Below, piece after piece: positions 1 through 12,939 of a stretch of 64,000 bases of DNA; the first letter of the stretch is position 1, and every line of letters begins with the position of its first letter. Source of the stretch: Chaetorhynchus papuensis (taxonomy: Eukaryota > Chordata > Aves > Passeriformes > Rhipiduridae); contig VWYX01000746.1 of the NCBI GenBank assembly GCA_013396525.1, forward strand, positions 338,783 to 402,782, in the 5' to 3' direction. The notes beneath the pieces are model-generated. The model did no database searches, had not been told where the DNA came from, and saw only the letters and a program-made list of their open reading frames with translations. Both the position numbers and the translations under genes were made by a program.

Positions 1-3000
1 AAACTCCTGAGGTTTTATGACATTTGGTTCTTCTTTTAGTCTCTCCAGCGACACATTTCAGCACAGTGCTTACTCGGAGTGACAGGCCAAGCGGCCTGAG
101 CGAAAAGAATGCTAGAAGTTACAAGAAATCCAAAGGTAAATGTTCAACAGGCTCTAACTGGAGTTCATTTGCCCTCAGAGCTTTGAAGCTTGAGTGGAAG
201 AGGACGGTCAGAATCCACGTGGAGGTTGGAAACTGAGTGTTATACCCAAGGCCTAGACCCACGGAATAGAACTGAAGTTGTCCTCACAGATACGACAGCT
301 TTGCTCCAGCAGCACAACTATCTAAAGGATTTTGCCAAAACATGCTTGTTATACCCCAAATATACCATATTTTTTATTTAGAAGGCTGCAATTCTTTAAA
401 ATTCCTCTGCTCTCTGATTACATGCAAACAGGACCCAGTGTAATTAAAATCATGAAGATAATTACATATTCAGGCAAACAAGAAGCTCCACACTTTTCCT
501 CAAAAACTATAAAACATTTCCCTAGAGATGGCTCAGAACACATTTCCAGAAACCAACAGCAGAGACAGTATGATGAACACAGTGCATTTCTGCAAGTACT
601 AATGGTAATGAACGGTATTTACAGATACCAGATTTTAATTTGTTGGTTATTTAAGCATGATATGTATAGCAGAAATAAATAACTTGTCTGCAGGAACTTT
701 TGCTACATTTACCATACAAGTCACATGAGTTGTCTGAGAATTCAATTATTTCACGAGCCAATCACAAACTGTGGTTCCTTCTCTAAATGGCAGATTGAAT
801 ATAACTTATCTGCGTGTGGCCGTCGTTTACTGAATTTAACAATTAATCTCAGCCTCAGTGAAAATCAGCAAATGCTAAAGGAGGAAAAGCTAATTAACAC
901 CTCACAGTACTGAACTCTTCATGAGATCTGCACCAGCTGACAGATCTACTCAATTTGGATACTAACAATATTCTCCCTATCATGAAATTTTAATATGTGA
1001 CAAGCTAAGAACTTGACAAAATTTTCTCCACTCTTGTATTCTATTAGAAAATTGTAAAGGACTTGCAGAAAATTGTTTCCTCTGTGTTCCCCACCAGTTA
1101 CCTGTGCCAGACCTTCATCCACCTGGTCAGTACCACACTAAACTGAGACACTGTCTTGAGGAATACAACAAACCAGGAGAATCTAAAAACCTGAGGCTCA
1201 AAGCAACCTAAAAGAGGTGATTTTCCATCACTGCTAAGAAGCTTTCAACAAATATTTATTGTCATTTTTTTGGTCAATGGGGCAAATCACTATTTGAAAT
1301 CCATACTTTAGACTTCCCTTGTTTAACAAGACAAATCTCCATTACTTGGAGGTTATTTTATAGAATTAAGCACAGCCTCTGAATATTAGCTGTCAGATAA
1401 AAAAATGCACGTGTACTGTTCTACTTTTCATAAAAAGGAGAATATGCTAAACCAAGCATGAAAGTTTATATGCAGAAAAAAGGGGTTTCTTGAAAGTTAA
1501 AACAGTTTTCACTCACTTCAACAAAATATTAAAACAGGTTGACCAAGACAGGGTTCAAAACCCTGAAAATTTCTCTACTTCCATGTGATGATACAAATAC
1601 CACCAGGCTCTGCCACTGCTCTATTGTCTATTGTAATTATTTTCTGTATAAATTGCACATCACAAAAATAAAGTTTTCTCAAGAAAGTTTTAACAGTGGG
1701 TTTTCAAAGATCCTAGAAAGCAGATGCATTCTGAAGAGCTCAGAAATCTAACAAGCAGAGTTTAAAACAGAAACTTTTATCAGAACATGAAGGAATGACC
1801 CAGCCCTCCCATCCTGACGCGTGACACGTTGGTGTGTGATCCATCACAGGAAACAAGGGAAAGAAAAGAGGGAGAGAAAGAGGTGGCACTGTCAACATGG
1901 AAACAAGTAGACTGTGCATAGCATGACAGCTTGGAAGGTCCAAAGAGACAAATAGGAAAGAGGGCTTAAAGCCGTCTTTGGGTCTTTTGGATCTCCGAAA
2001 CAGTGTGCAAAATAAAAGCCTTTTATCTTGTGTCTTCGGTGAGACTCATGCATAGGCCTAAGTGTGTGGATAAATGGAACCTCAGCTATTGTTGGCATCC
2101 CAGAAACATATTTAGTGCTGGCAGTTTCAGTAGAGTCCTGAAGGATTCAAACCTTTAGGGGATTTCACTGTCATCTCTTGTTGGGAATGAAGAAAATGCA
2201 TCAATTATTCTCAATGAAACAATTGCACTACAACATCATATGTTAATCCATTTTCTTCTTTTTTCTTCTCATAATTCTAAGTCTTCACAAAGAAAGATAT
2301 GTTTTAGAGAGCAAGGTAGTGACAATAAGTCAAATTCAAACATGTTTATTCCCCTAAACTTTGTATTTTGCAGCCATGCAGTAAGCCAGCATTACACACA
2401 CGTGTGCACATGCCAAATGGTTTAGGATCCCTTACTGAACCCTACAACTAAAGATTCCCATTTGTTTGTGTCATTTTGTGCTTGTCACAGCCACACTGAT
2501 CACGTGCCCTGTGCCTAGAAAGCACTGGGAAGGCCACTACCCAAATCTGAGCAAGTGTTTCCACCAAAGCTACCAGGTTTCACAAAATGCAGAAAAACAG
2601 CTGCTCCCAAACCTCACTCCTAGCCCAGGACAAGCTTCCTGGAAGACTCTATACCACTAGGAAAAAAAAAAAAATATTTGGCACTTAAAATGTAATAATT
2701 TTTTATGGATCAGTTTTGTCTAACTTGTAACCACATTTAACTTTTCTATATATTGAAGTTGGTAGATCAAGGCAGAGTGAAAAAGTTTATCCTCGTGAAC
2801 CAGAACAGGCTCCAAAATGCTGCCATTCTGTTTTGGAAATTCTAAAACAAAATTATCACAGCAAGGATTGAAACACATATGTATTGGTACTGAAAAAAAA
2901 TATTTGCACTCCCATCACATACAGAAGAAAGAAAAATACAGAGAGTTTGTTTCCTCTAAAGTTCAAGGTTTTGGAATTTTTCCATGATGAATTTGGACTT

Positions 3001-3039
3001 AACTCTTTAAAACAATATGTGCTTTTAGACTTTAGCTTT

Positions 3040-3185
3040 CATCATCTAGAATAAGTAAATAATAATTATTAAATATAATAATAATTATAATATTATCAGT
3101 ATCAACTATTATAAATATAATTATTAAATTACTACATATTAAAATTATAATTGTTAAATAATTATTTCCAATGTTAATGTACTGA
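3040..3185. repeat. AT-rich low-complexity (ATT/AAT)n stretch
   Basis: About 145 bases made almost only of A and T, with repeated AATAATTATTAAATA-type words that are partly self-complementary. This looks like a degenerate trinucleotide microsatellite. Confidence 0.8.
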
Positions 3186-3711
3186 TAATTATTTCCAAAT
3201 TTTTTCCAGCATTTCCATGCTCTTCTATGGGAGCTGACCATAAAGAAGGTTTATGAAGAAGGCTGACTGCAAACTCTAATTCAGATGCCATCAAATCTTT
3301 CATGCAAAAGAAAAAATGTAAATGTTCTCAATGCCCAAACCCCACCAGTGGTTGTTATGTATGTGGCCATGGAGGACTGCACTGCAGCACAAACAAATGC
3401 CACATTATGATATTCATTTCTGGCATCAGCAACTCTTAATATTGGTCATTCTTTCTTTGAACAGTCCTGGGCATAGAGCTGTTGCCTTCTGAGGTCAACA
3501 GAGCAATCATTGGGAGGAAGATTGTATTTCCCATATATTTTTCCCTGAAAGGTACTTAACAACTTCCTTTCATTTTCCAGCAGCACACACACACCAAAGA
3601 CACCCACAACACACTGTAAATAGGTGGTCATAATACCAACATTTTTCATTTTCCTGGAAACTACATTTCTAAGCTACTCTTTTATTTTCCCCAATGGATT
3701 ATGAGAACTGG

Positions 3712-4099
3712 TGTAGGGTTACACCATGGGTGTTATGGAAGAGCAGGCCTGGAAGGCCTAGAAGAGGCCTCTTCCCTAGGCCCAGAGGTAACCATGGAAA
3801 CATATCCAGGTCACCTGAGATGGGCTGGAAAAGGGAATTATGGGTTAGTGGCCTTCTTGATAATTGTGTGGGAAGATTGTGGTTTGTAACCTTACAGGGT
3901 ATTGTTTACCTATTACCATAATAGGTAATAACTAGGTAATACCCCAGGTGACTGGGGGACACTCTGGGATTCATCTTTCCTGTTTATATGAGGTTATATC
4001 CTGTTTGTGGGCTGGTATTTAGGGAATGGTTACTGCGCAATAAACATCTTTGCACTTCTCCATCTTGTGTGAAGTCTATGTCCCAGCATGAATGCTGCA
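3712..4099 (+). mobile_element. Solo LTR of an endogenous retrovirus (388 bp), 6-bp TSD
   Basis: The element begins TGTAGGG and ends GCTGCA (TG...CA ends). Perfect 6-bp flanking duplications AACTGG lie at 3706-3711 and 4100-4105. Inside are an AT-rich TATA-like site (about 3983-3989), an AATAAA polyadenylation signal (4039-4044) and a hairpin of TATTACC/GGTAATA (3911-3930), followed by another GGTAATA. The order U3-TATA-AATAAA puts it in plus orientation, antisense to SPON1. A 6-bp duplication is typical of ERVK-like (beta-retroviral) integration. No internal retroviral sequence flanks it, so it is a solo LTR. Confidence 0.85.
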
Positions 4100-5999
4100 A
4101 ACTGGTACCAGTCAGCTAATCCAGCTCTTCACTGGCACTTCAGTGTTTCATTGGCACTGCTGATGCATATCCAGCAGCCTGAGAAGGTTGTAAGCCACTG
4201 GTTCACTCTGTGCACTCTTTGAGGCACTGGCAATTTCATACTTTCATGTGCAGAGAGCTGCAGTTCTGACTGTTACTTTCTGTAGCCTCTCTTGACTTTT
4301 CTGCAAGAATTCGAGTACTTCACAGAAAAAATCAGTGCTGAACATCCAGCATGACCTGACTGGCAGAGAGGAGAGAGAGGAAACACTTATCAAGATCCTG
4401 CGGTTGGTGGTACTTCACTGCATTCCTTCTCTGACAAGACCCAGGCAGGTCCCTGAACTGACTTCAGCCACGGAGATTTGAATTTTGGGGAGAAAAGTAG
4501 AGATCTTAGTTAATATTTTTTTTTGGTAATGGCAATTCTATTTAGGACAGTAATGAAAGAAAAAACCCATCAACTTGTGTTGTTGAATATCATTACTGGA
4601 TTAAAGTTTAAATCTCATCTCCTTAAAAAGCCGTATAAAGCACCTTATTATTAATTTACTTAAATAGCAAGTGCCTCAAGCAATATTGGTTATGCAGCTA
4701 CGAGGGGGTCAGTCCTGGGGAAAAGACCAAGGAGCTTTACTGATAAAAAGCTCGGCAACACTCAAGAAATCTTCTGGATTGCCAGAGGAACTCTCAAAAA
4801 ATTCCATCTCTAAACACAACACAACTTATAACAGGTTTTATTGCAGCCTGATGTACACTTGTCTATACTGAGCTTAAGAAAAGACTGTAGGTGCATTCTT
4901 GAGCTGCTTTAGTTCACATTGAACCAGGTGATTCTTAGAATTATTATACTAAAACTGAGAAGCAGCAAGTAGAAGCACACTGCCAAAGATTTGAGACTGT
5001 CCCACAGCCAGAGTGGGGACCAGATCACCCTCACAGGTGTGGGAGAGGGGAGTGTCTGTCTTGTGCCCATCAGCACGAGGAGAAGTGAAGCACAGGGTGA
5101 GAGCAAAGCAACCACAGACCATTTTTGCTGGTGGCAATTTCACAGCCAGACCAGAAATCAATTGCAATTTTAATAACACATTTTCCTGAATTGTTCTGAA
5201 CTATATTCAGCACAACCTTTGTGATAGCGTTCCCTTAAAAGCCTAAAAATCACTTTCCCCTGCACTGAAAAGCCTCTTTGAAACACTTTGAACTGCTGCA
5301 GGGCACAGTTTAGCAATTTTTAAGGCTTCTCCCAGACATGGATTCCAGGCAAGCAAAGAAATTCCAATTGCCCATGAATATTTGGCCAATATGTACAATT
5401 AAATACAGCAAACAAAGTCTTAAGAGACAAGGCAAAGTTTCTCTGGCACTCTTTTAGTTCTATAGACCAATGGGTGACCCTACAGCAAAGTGCACCTACA
5501 CGGAATTACCTTCATCTACTGCTTGAAAAGTGTGGTTACACGTGAGGCTGCGTAATAACAGTAAAATATCAGTAAATGATCACCAGCTCTAAAATTAAAG
5601 CATTCACCTCTAAACAAATAAATCTGGTTTTACTGATAAAGGTCCATTTAGACAATCATGACACTACAGAACATTCCTATTATTGATCTCACCTAAGAAT
5701 ATATTTTTTACCCACCAGATGGATGCAATTTTGATCCTAAAAACTAAGAATTTTTAGGGGTTTTTTTATGTGAAACAAAAGGCTAACAAGTTCAATTAGG
5801 GTTACTGACTCGATGCTTACTGAAGGCTTTGAGTTGCTTTTGAATATTTAGGCTTTAAATTGCCAACATTTCACTGTGCAAGTAGAACTAAACTTGGTAA
5901 CTGTGTCCAAGGAGAAAAAAGAATTAAGAACTCCATTGGTTCCAATAAATATTAGACTCATCAACTGAGCTTTACTTTAATAGGTGTTAAAATACTTAC

Positions 6000-6133
6000 T
6001 TCAGAATCACACAGCCTGTCCCAGTGGGAGGAGCCGTCCAAAACACCTGGATGCGCGTCCTCCTTCTAGGTGTGCTCTCAGTCACAGCAACGGGACAATT
6101 GCTCATGAACTGTGTTTCTTCTTCATCTATGAT
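6000..6133 (-). CDS. SPON1: SPON1 coding exon 3: end of Reeler domain
   Basis: A 134-bp exon starting in phase 0 and encoding residues 111-154 plus two bases of the Lys155 codon. The translation begins IIDEEETQFMSNCPVAVTES, continues TPRRRTRIQVFW and ends PPTGTGCVIL, the conserved C-terminal half of the F-spondin Reeler domain. Cys123 (in SNCP) is the expected disulfide partner of Cys39 in exon 1, by analogy with the mammalian protein; Cys151 (in TGC) also fits the family. The acceptor is a pyrimidine tract ending CCCTAG; the donor GTAAGT begins at 5999. The exon leaves in phase 2, so exon 4 should begin with the last base of Lys and continue into the Ala-Ser-Ile part of the family sequence. 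I did not recognise that exon in the remaining 5999 bases, so the rest of the gene, including the spondin domain and six thrombospondin type-1 repeats, is off the left edge. Confidence 0.96.
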
Positions 6134-6943
6134 CTAGGGAAATGGAAAGAGAAGAACGGGAAAAGATAAGGACGTGCATGGCCAATGTCCCTCGAGTGTG
6201 TTTTGTCAGTTCGTGTTTTGTTTGAGTGGAATATTTGTAATTCTCTCTGCTTAGCTCAGCACTACTTCAGTGAATTTATTTACAACATGCAGCTTGCTCA
6301 CTGAATTGAAAACAGAAAGCTCATGAAATAAAGACAGAAGAATAAGTCAGTTCTAGGTAAAGACAATTCAGACCTTTCAGAGCATCGCCGCAAATAACCT
6401 TTTTTGTGGATCCTGATTACTGGAGCTTCCTGTAAATATTAATGAACTGAAAATAAAAAAAGATTAATAATTTCAGATAATTAAGGATCCATTATTTAGT
6501 CCAAAACACAGAAATTTTTTCTTTTTTGATTGATTGATGGTTAACTGAAACATTTAAATGGTACCAGTCAAAAACCAGAGAGGCTGATTTGAAACTGGTG
6601 TTCTAAGGATTTTACTCAAAGGTGTCATGTCAAAATAGCTTTCTCACTGCATATGTGTTTCAGGGATTGTACTTCAAGCCTTCTGTTCACCAGATCTCAA
6701 AGAAATTTCATCAGAAACTGTTAAGTTTTATCTGGAAACAGGCGATTCTCTGATATTGCAAAATTTCTCTTCAAAATTCTCAGTGGTCCTGTTTCATTTG
6801 ATGAAGCCACAATTCACACAACACTGGGTCAACATTCAGGCAATGAATTACAAACCTCACCATTTTGAGAAAGAAGCTGCATTTATCAATTTATAGCATG
6901 ATGCAGCTCTGAAAGGGCTTTTTCGGAATCCTGGTTCTAACAG

Positions 6944-6967
6944 CACACACACACACACAAACACACA
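6944..6967. repeat. (CA)n microsatellite
   Basis: A run of CA dinucleotides with a single AA interruption. Confidence 0.9.
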
Positions 6968-9900
6968 TACATTTACCGAATAAAAATATTTAAAAAATAA
7001 AATCTTCCAGCAGTAAACATAAGTCTAAACAAGTATTCTGACAAAAAAAACAATTGCATTCCAAAAAAAGGGTGGCAATACCTTTAATTGGGCCAGATCG
7101 GCTTTAGTGAGCAGGCATCCTCACAATCTCACCCAAGGATACTGCCAGCATTCCCAAACACTTTTAGCTAAGCCAACAAACATTTCTGTATTTCCATGGC
7201 AGAATGAAGTGGCACTGGCCCAGAGGAGTGCTGAGAAACTCTATTTAGCTGGTCAATAGGGCAACGGCTAATGAGTTTTAAATTTAAAGCCATTAATATT
7301 CTTCAAGTTTTTTAACACTTCGTAGAATCTGTGTAACCAAACACAGTGTGCACATTTGCTGGGTTTTAATTAACAGGAAGCAGTGGGAAGTGCGGGATCT
7401 GGTGGAGGCTTAAACTGACTGCAGAGTTTCTACTTCTGCTGGATACAGTTTAATGCATGTAAGTTGAGCACCAAGAAATCCCTGAAGCACAATTCCGTTT
7501 CGGCCACCAACTGTACCTATTCTGCCTTATTCCTGCAACAGTAAAATAAAGAAATAAAACTGCCTACTTATCTCTCAGAAAGGTTGTCTCAATTATTTCA
7601 GGACCACATCAATTGACCTTTTATCCATATCTCACAGTAATTCATTCTCAATCAAAACCCAATTTTGGCAGCAGCTCTGAGGGAAGAATGAGTGATTTTA
7701 CACCCTCTCATACACAATAAAATACTATCTCACGTTATACAAAAGCATGATAATTCCCATTGAAAAGGCTCTTAGGAGGTCATCAGAGAGTTCTTAAAAA
7801 GGACAGCTTTTCTAGAAAAATGGAAATGTTACAAATTGCTGTACAAATTACACTGGGTCCCTTGTCAGATGCAAGGCACTGCCGCAGTGTAACTCACATT
7901 CTTGGATAAAAACTAAGAATATGTTCAATTCAGGTCAAGATTATGTGATTACATGTAAGTATGAATAGGATTGATCAGATACAAGCTATTCCACAATGAC
8001 CAATGAAACCTTTTCCCAATCTAGTTTAGCTCTTGCCTGGCACACACTCCATCAGTGGATGTTTCTTGAGAAGCCCAACTGAAATGAATTGGTGCTCTCC
8101 AAGTATAAAATCCCTATTTTCAGTTAACAAAAACTGAGCTGCTTTCATAGCCCTAAAGATCATTCCTCCAGCAGTCATCATTGTAGACCTACCCATGTGC
8201 ATTTACATGTTAAGTAAATTCTTATCTCCAGGTGAACCCATCCTGCTTTTTCCACCAGTAGTGAATGTAATCACAAGGAACACCAAAACCAAATCCAACA
8301 ACGTAAGAAAGGAGTTGTGAGCAGCTGAGAGTAGTTATTACAAGTCAAATTTATGACTTGACTGCAAAAGCACAACCTGAAATATGTGTTTGAATTCTAG
8401 GTAATCATTATATTGAAGCACATCCTTGTTCCACTTGCAGCAAATGAACATGGAAATGGTTTTTTCTCCTATTGCCTGCCTAATTCCTGAAGATTAGCAA
8501 GTAAGGAGTTTTCTCAAGGAACACAGATGCCTATAATAAACTAATTTGAAAGTTCTGGTTGCATTTCAGAACATAATCCTGGAAGAAAAGGAAGTGGCTG
8601 AGCCTCAAGGCTACATCACTATTTCCTGCATCACTAACCATCAAAGCAGAAGAGTTACACAATGAGTGTCTACTGGAAAATACTGAGCATAAAATCATAA
8701 GGTCTTCCAAAATGCATTCCTTTGAAGAAAAATTGGACAGAAGCTTTCTCAGTAAAGGCTCCTAATGTTGACAGAATACAGTACAGAACTCCTAAATCAG
8801 TTGAGAAGGCTCAAATGCCAGTTGATTTGAGATGATTAAAGAAAGTCATTTTACAACATTTAATAAACCTGAGAATTTTCCAGGTTCTGGGATTTCAGAT
8901 AAACCGTCTCAAATCTGTTTGTTAAAAAGATGGGGGGTTCTTTCTGTATCCATGGAGGTTCAATTCTTTATAAAAAGTTTCTTAAGAGTGATAAGAAGGG
9001 AATCCTGATTTATACACCAGGATTACAAATGACATGATATTTTAGGGCAGTGGATGACATTATTTCACTCCCATGTAACACAGGAGAAAAGCAAAAGTAT
9101 CCTGGCCAACTTTGGGGGAAAAAAGAGACATGTAATACAATCCTGATTTTTTTTCTGGACTCAAGTCAGACCACATAGGCGTGAAGGAAAGATTTGGCAG
9201 GGAAAGGCACGCAGATTAAAACGTAGCGTTTGCAAAATTATAGCTTCTAAATCCCAGGTTATCTGTAATGGGAAGCCTTACATTTTCAGGAATGGGACAG
9301 CAAATTAACCAAATGTTGGACAAAAATCCTTAAACCGAAAAATTAACACTTGGCCAAAAAAATTGAACCCTCTGAGGGACAGATTTCTGTGTGACTTATC
9401 CTTTTGAATGCACAAATGCAATGACATTAGATTTTAATATTCTAGTTAGGTCTCAGTGTAAAGTTTTTTTTGCCTTTATGATTGTGGTATTATTGGACCA
9501 GTTTATTCCTTCAGGGAAACTAGTGTAAATCCTGAACAAGATTCCTGGAATTAACTGGGATTTAAACTAGCGTCACAACAAGTAGAATTTAGCTGAACTT
9601 GGGTAAATCTACATACATGAAAGCAAGGATATTACAAGGGGAAATTTACCAGCTCCAGGCTCAATCTTACATTCTTTGCATATTCCAATCCCTGATGAGG
9701 TTGAGGACAAGTTCTGGGTGTTCCTGAAAAGCAGGACTGGATAACTGCTTAGTTGTTAAAGAAAAGGAACAATTGGTTTTCTCAGAACTGCAACATTTCA
9801 TGCTGAGTGACAGAGCTTGCTGTTTCTGGTTTCTATAAACTGTTAGTCAAATAAACAAGGCAGTTACACTCTCTATCCATAAATTTATATCAGCATTGAA

Positions 9901-10116
9901 AAAAAATTTTAAAAACTTTCTAAATACCATACATCACAAAGGAAGGGATTAGTACTGAGTACAAAAGGAGATGAAGTTACATAAACCCTCTACTGGCTTG
10001 TGTCCACTTCCTTAGTTGAAACCAGTGGCTAAGACCTTCAGCACCATTTCTTGTTCTGTGGACACATCATCACTTTCCACCCACTGAAACAGCTGCATTC
10101 TACTGGAACAATAGAT

Positions 10117-10136
10117 TAAAAAAAAAAAAAAAAAAA
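10117..10136. repeat. Poly-A run
   Basis: Homopolymeric A run of nearly 20 bases in intron 2. I could not identify a retroposed source upstream of it. Confidence 0.8.
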
Positions 10137-10530
10137 GAACGCAACTAAAAGTTCACAAGATAAGTGTCTTTGTGGGCAGATTTCTCCTTTGGAAGAGCCA
10201 ATATGAATGTTGCAAAACTGTCTTCTCCTCGAGGAAACTTTCCAATTATAAAAAGAACATTGGGTCTGTGTAACAGCAATAATATTTGGCCTTTAGGGAT
10301 TAATCTAGAACAGAGCTTATTATGTGGAACGTAAAACTAATGATGTACAAAGTCAGTTTAAACAGCCTACCTCAAAGATGTGCTCCACATAACCATATTC
10401 TTTGACTAAAGGACACAGCATTTCTGTCTGAGTCTGTGCTCAGAATCAGAAGAATCAGAACAGGGATTTTTTATGCAGTGTCATAATCACTCTTGCTGCA
10501 GACTATGATTCAAGGCTGTCCAGAACCACT

Positions 10531-10960
10531 NNNNNNNNNNNNNNNNNNNNNNNNNNNNNNNNNNNNNNNNNNNNNNNNNNNNNNNNNNNNNNNNNNNNNN
10601 NNNNNNNNNNNNNNNNNNNNNNNNNNNNNNNNNNNNNNNNNNNNNNNNNNNNNNNNNNNNNNNNNNNNNNNNNNNNNNNNNNNNNNNNNNNNNNNNNNNN
10701 NNNNNNNNNNNNNNNNNNNNNNNNNNNNNNNNNNNNNNNNNNNNNNNNNNNNNNNNNNNNNNNNNNNNNNNNNNNNNNNNNNNNNNNNNNNNNNNNNNNN
10801 NNNNNNNNNNNNNNNNNNNNNNNNNNNNNNNNNNNNNNNNNNNNNNNNNNNNNNNNNNNNNNNNNNNNNNNNNNNNNNNNNNNNNNNNNNNNNNNNNNNN
10901 NNNNNNNNNNNNNNNNNNNNNNNNNNNNNNNNNNNNNNNNNNNNNNNNNNNNNNNNNNNN
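10531..10960. other. Assembly gap (430 N)
   Basis: An unbroken run of N inside SPON1 intron 2. The open frames that appear to cross it on both strands are artefacts of N translation. Confidence 0.99.
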
Positions 10961-12568
10961 TCTGAAGCACTGAGAGAAGGGCAGATTTATTGAAGAAAGG
11001 CACTGCTAAAATACACTTGTAGATTATCACTATGTTCTGTTAACTTCTAGCATAAACTTTACACACATGTCCCACAAAGTTGCAATTAGAAATCAAATTT
11101 ACTTCTGTAATCATTACCTGAGCAACAAAATTTTTGCTATCGAGAATGTGCTGTGTGTTGCTCTTCAGCCCAAGCAAACCCAAGCTTTATTATATGTCCT
11201 GCAGGGCAGGCAGGATCTGCAGGGCTACTGCAGGGTCTGTTCCAAGGTGCAACACCAACACAAGGAGAAAGCAAGCAGCTCAGTGTGACCAGGGCCTGAA
11301 ATGCAGTAAAGATACAGCACTACACACAGCCAGCTTCAACACTAAACAGCCTCTCCTGCCCAAGCCTGGCTGTGGGAAGCTTAACAAAATAGCTATTTCT
11401 TCTTAATATGTATGAAAAGAGTAAAGAGATTATGTGTATTGGCAGAAACAGGTAACAGTAGCTTGACAGTATTTAATAAATGTAAAATGCTATATTGTAT
11501 GTTTTTCTCCCTTTTGAACCACTCTTAGTTAAATTAAAATTACAGCATGCTAAATTATAAAGCTTACACTGAAGACTTACGCTTGTAAAATGAAAATGAC
11601 CAATTAAGTTAAAGCTGTCCGTAAAATTCAAGAGATGAATGAGCCCAGACTGTTGTGAATTGGGGCAGTTTTCATTTGAGTAGTCACGAAGAGGGGACTT
11701 AAGGTCCCAAGTTTCATCCTTTTTTCCCATGAAGTTTCCTCCTCGACTGCATCATTACCATCTCTATGAAAACAGTTTGGTAAATTGATTCAAGCTACTT
11801 TATCAGACTGTATTACTAGAGGAGGGTTGGCAGATAACCCAGCTTTTCCCAGATAACATTATTTTTATCATCTCTAATGGAGAAACTGTACTAGGCACAG
11901 AAAGCTGTCATTATTCTCATAGCTATAAATCTCATTGCGTTCCATCAATAACTTCCTTTAAGTAGCTATTTCGACTAAGGAAAATTCTCTCATTTCACGT
12001 GTAAAAAGCAATTTGCAAACACTAATTTCCAGCAGGGAAAAGACAAAGTCTTCACAAATTCTGTCATCTTTTGAAACCCCTTCAACATTCTAGCTTCTTA
12101 GCACATCCAGTACTATCCAACAATGCTCATCAGGAACCAGGAATTATTTTGAAGACTGAACTTGCTTTTCACACCAAAGTGCCCCAGCTGGCTCTTGCCA
12201 AAGAGAGCGCCCTGGCACGAGCATCAGAGCATACAAATTACTCACAGCACCAGGGGCACCAGCACAAGGAGACTGTGCAAAGGAACTCTGTGTGATGTTC
12301 TGTACAAAAGCAACGAGTCACTCCCTGCCTTGCATGACAAATGGCTTGACTTCATTCCCGCTGCTTGGTGTTCAGTCTACACAGCAACTCTTACAACATT
12401 TGAAACGATGTATAAGGATTCTGGGAAAGACTGAAAATGTTAGTTCTAAGAAACAGGACTTTTGGCTCACTTGAATGTACAATTTAGTCGAGTTAGACCT
12501 AAATCTAGAGTAAATTTAATGAGGTCAGACCCTGCGCTGACCAATTCAAACATTAATTTGTGGGTTAC

Positions 12569-12939
12569 TGTCGCTGTTGTAATGCGGACGCGTAGAAAAA
12601 CCACACAAGTCCAGGTCAGTAGAAAAGGTGGCAAGGCCGGTTTAATGGCTTTTTTCCCGTGGTTTTTATATGTTAGTTCAAAGAAAGTGAGTTAGATGGC
12701 ATAAAGTAATTGGTTCTCTGGCCATCCACCCCTCAAGGGGATTGGCCCAACTCTAACACGTCCATTCCCAAGTGTTTTTCTAGTTGAAGCCATAACAATC
12801 TGGGAAAAACAAGTGCAGGTGTGGCTATTGATAAACACTGGTAACTTTGTTTTAGTTAGCTTGCATGGGAAAGACAGAGTTCTCACACAATACTAGAGAG
12901 CTGAAGAAATTTACTTCTAAAGCTCTTTCAGCATCTACA
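12569..12939 (-). mobile_element. Solo LTR (371 bp), minus orientation, same family as 48984-49354
   Basis: Read on the minus strand it begins TGTAGATGCTGA and ends CAACAGCGACA. The flanking 6-mers are GGTTGC (12940-12945) and GGTTAC (12563-12568), a 6-bp target duplication with one transition. It aligns along its whole length with the plus-strand copy at 48984-49354, and both are 371 bp. A TATAAAA-like box and an ATTAAA polyadenylation variant lie in the expected order. A 64-codon open frame conserved between the copies is LTR sequence, not a gene. Orientation is the same as SPON1 transcription. Confidence 0.88.

Larger units (their letters stand above)
1..5999 (-). other. SPON1: SPON1 intron 3 (partial, 3' end off the window)
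   Basis: This is intron sequence downstream of exon 3 on the gene strand, beginning with GTAAGT at 5999. I looked for exon 4 of F-spondin (a short exon continuing Lys-Ala-Ser-Ile-Val) and did not recognise it. Contents are AT-rich intron, an (ATT)-rich low-complexity stretch at about 3.04-3.18 kb, and a 388-bp LTR at 3712-4099. Nothing else is recognisable. Confidence 0.8.

Noticed and set aside
1..5999. SPON1 exon 4
   Set aside because: No minus-strand stretch resembling the expected continuation (Ala-Ser-Ile-Val-Gln-Lys) with splice sites was recognised. It is probably beyond the left edge.
10493..11030. Open frames of 166 and 175 codons
   Set aside because: Most codons are N from the assembly gap.
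12692..12886. 64-codon frame conserved with one at 49037-49231, apparently a duplicated small protein
   Set aside because: Both lie wholly inside the two copies of the same solo LTR. The similarity is explained by repeat homology, and the start codons coincide with LTR sequence.
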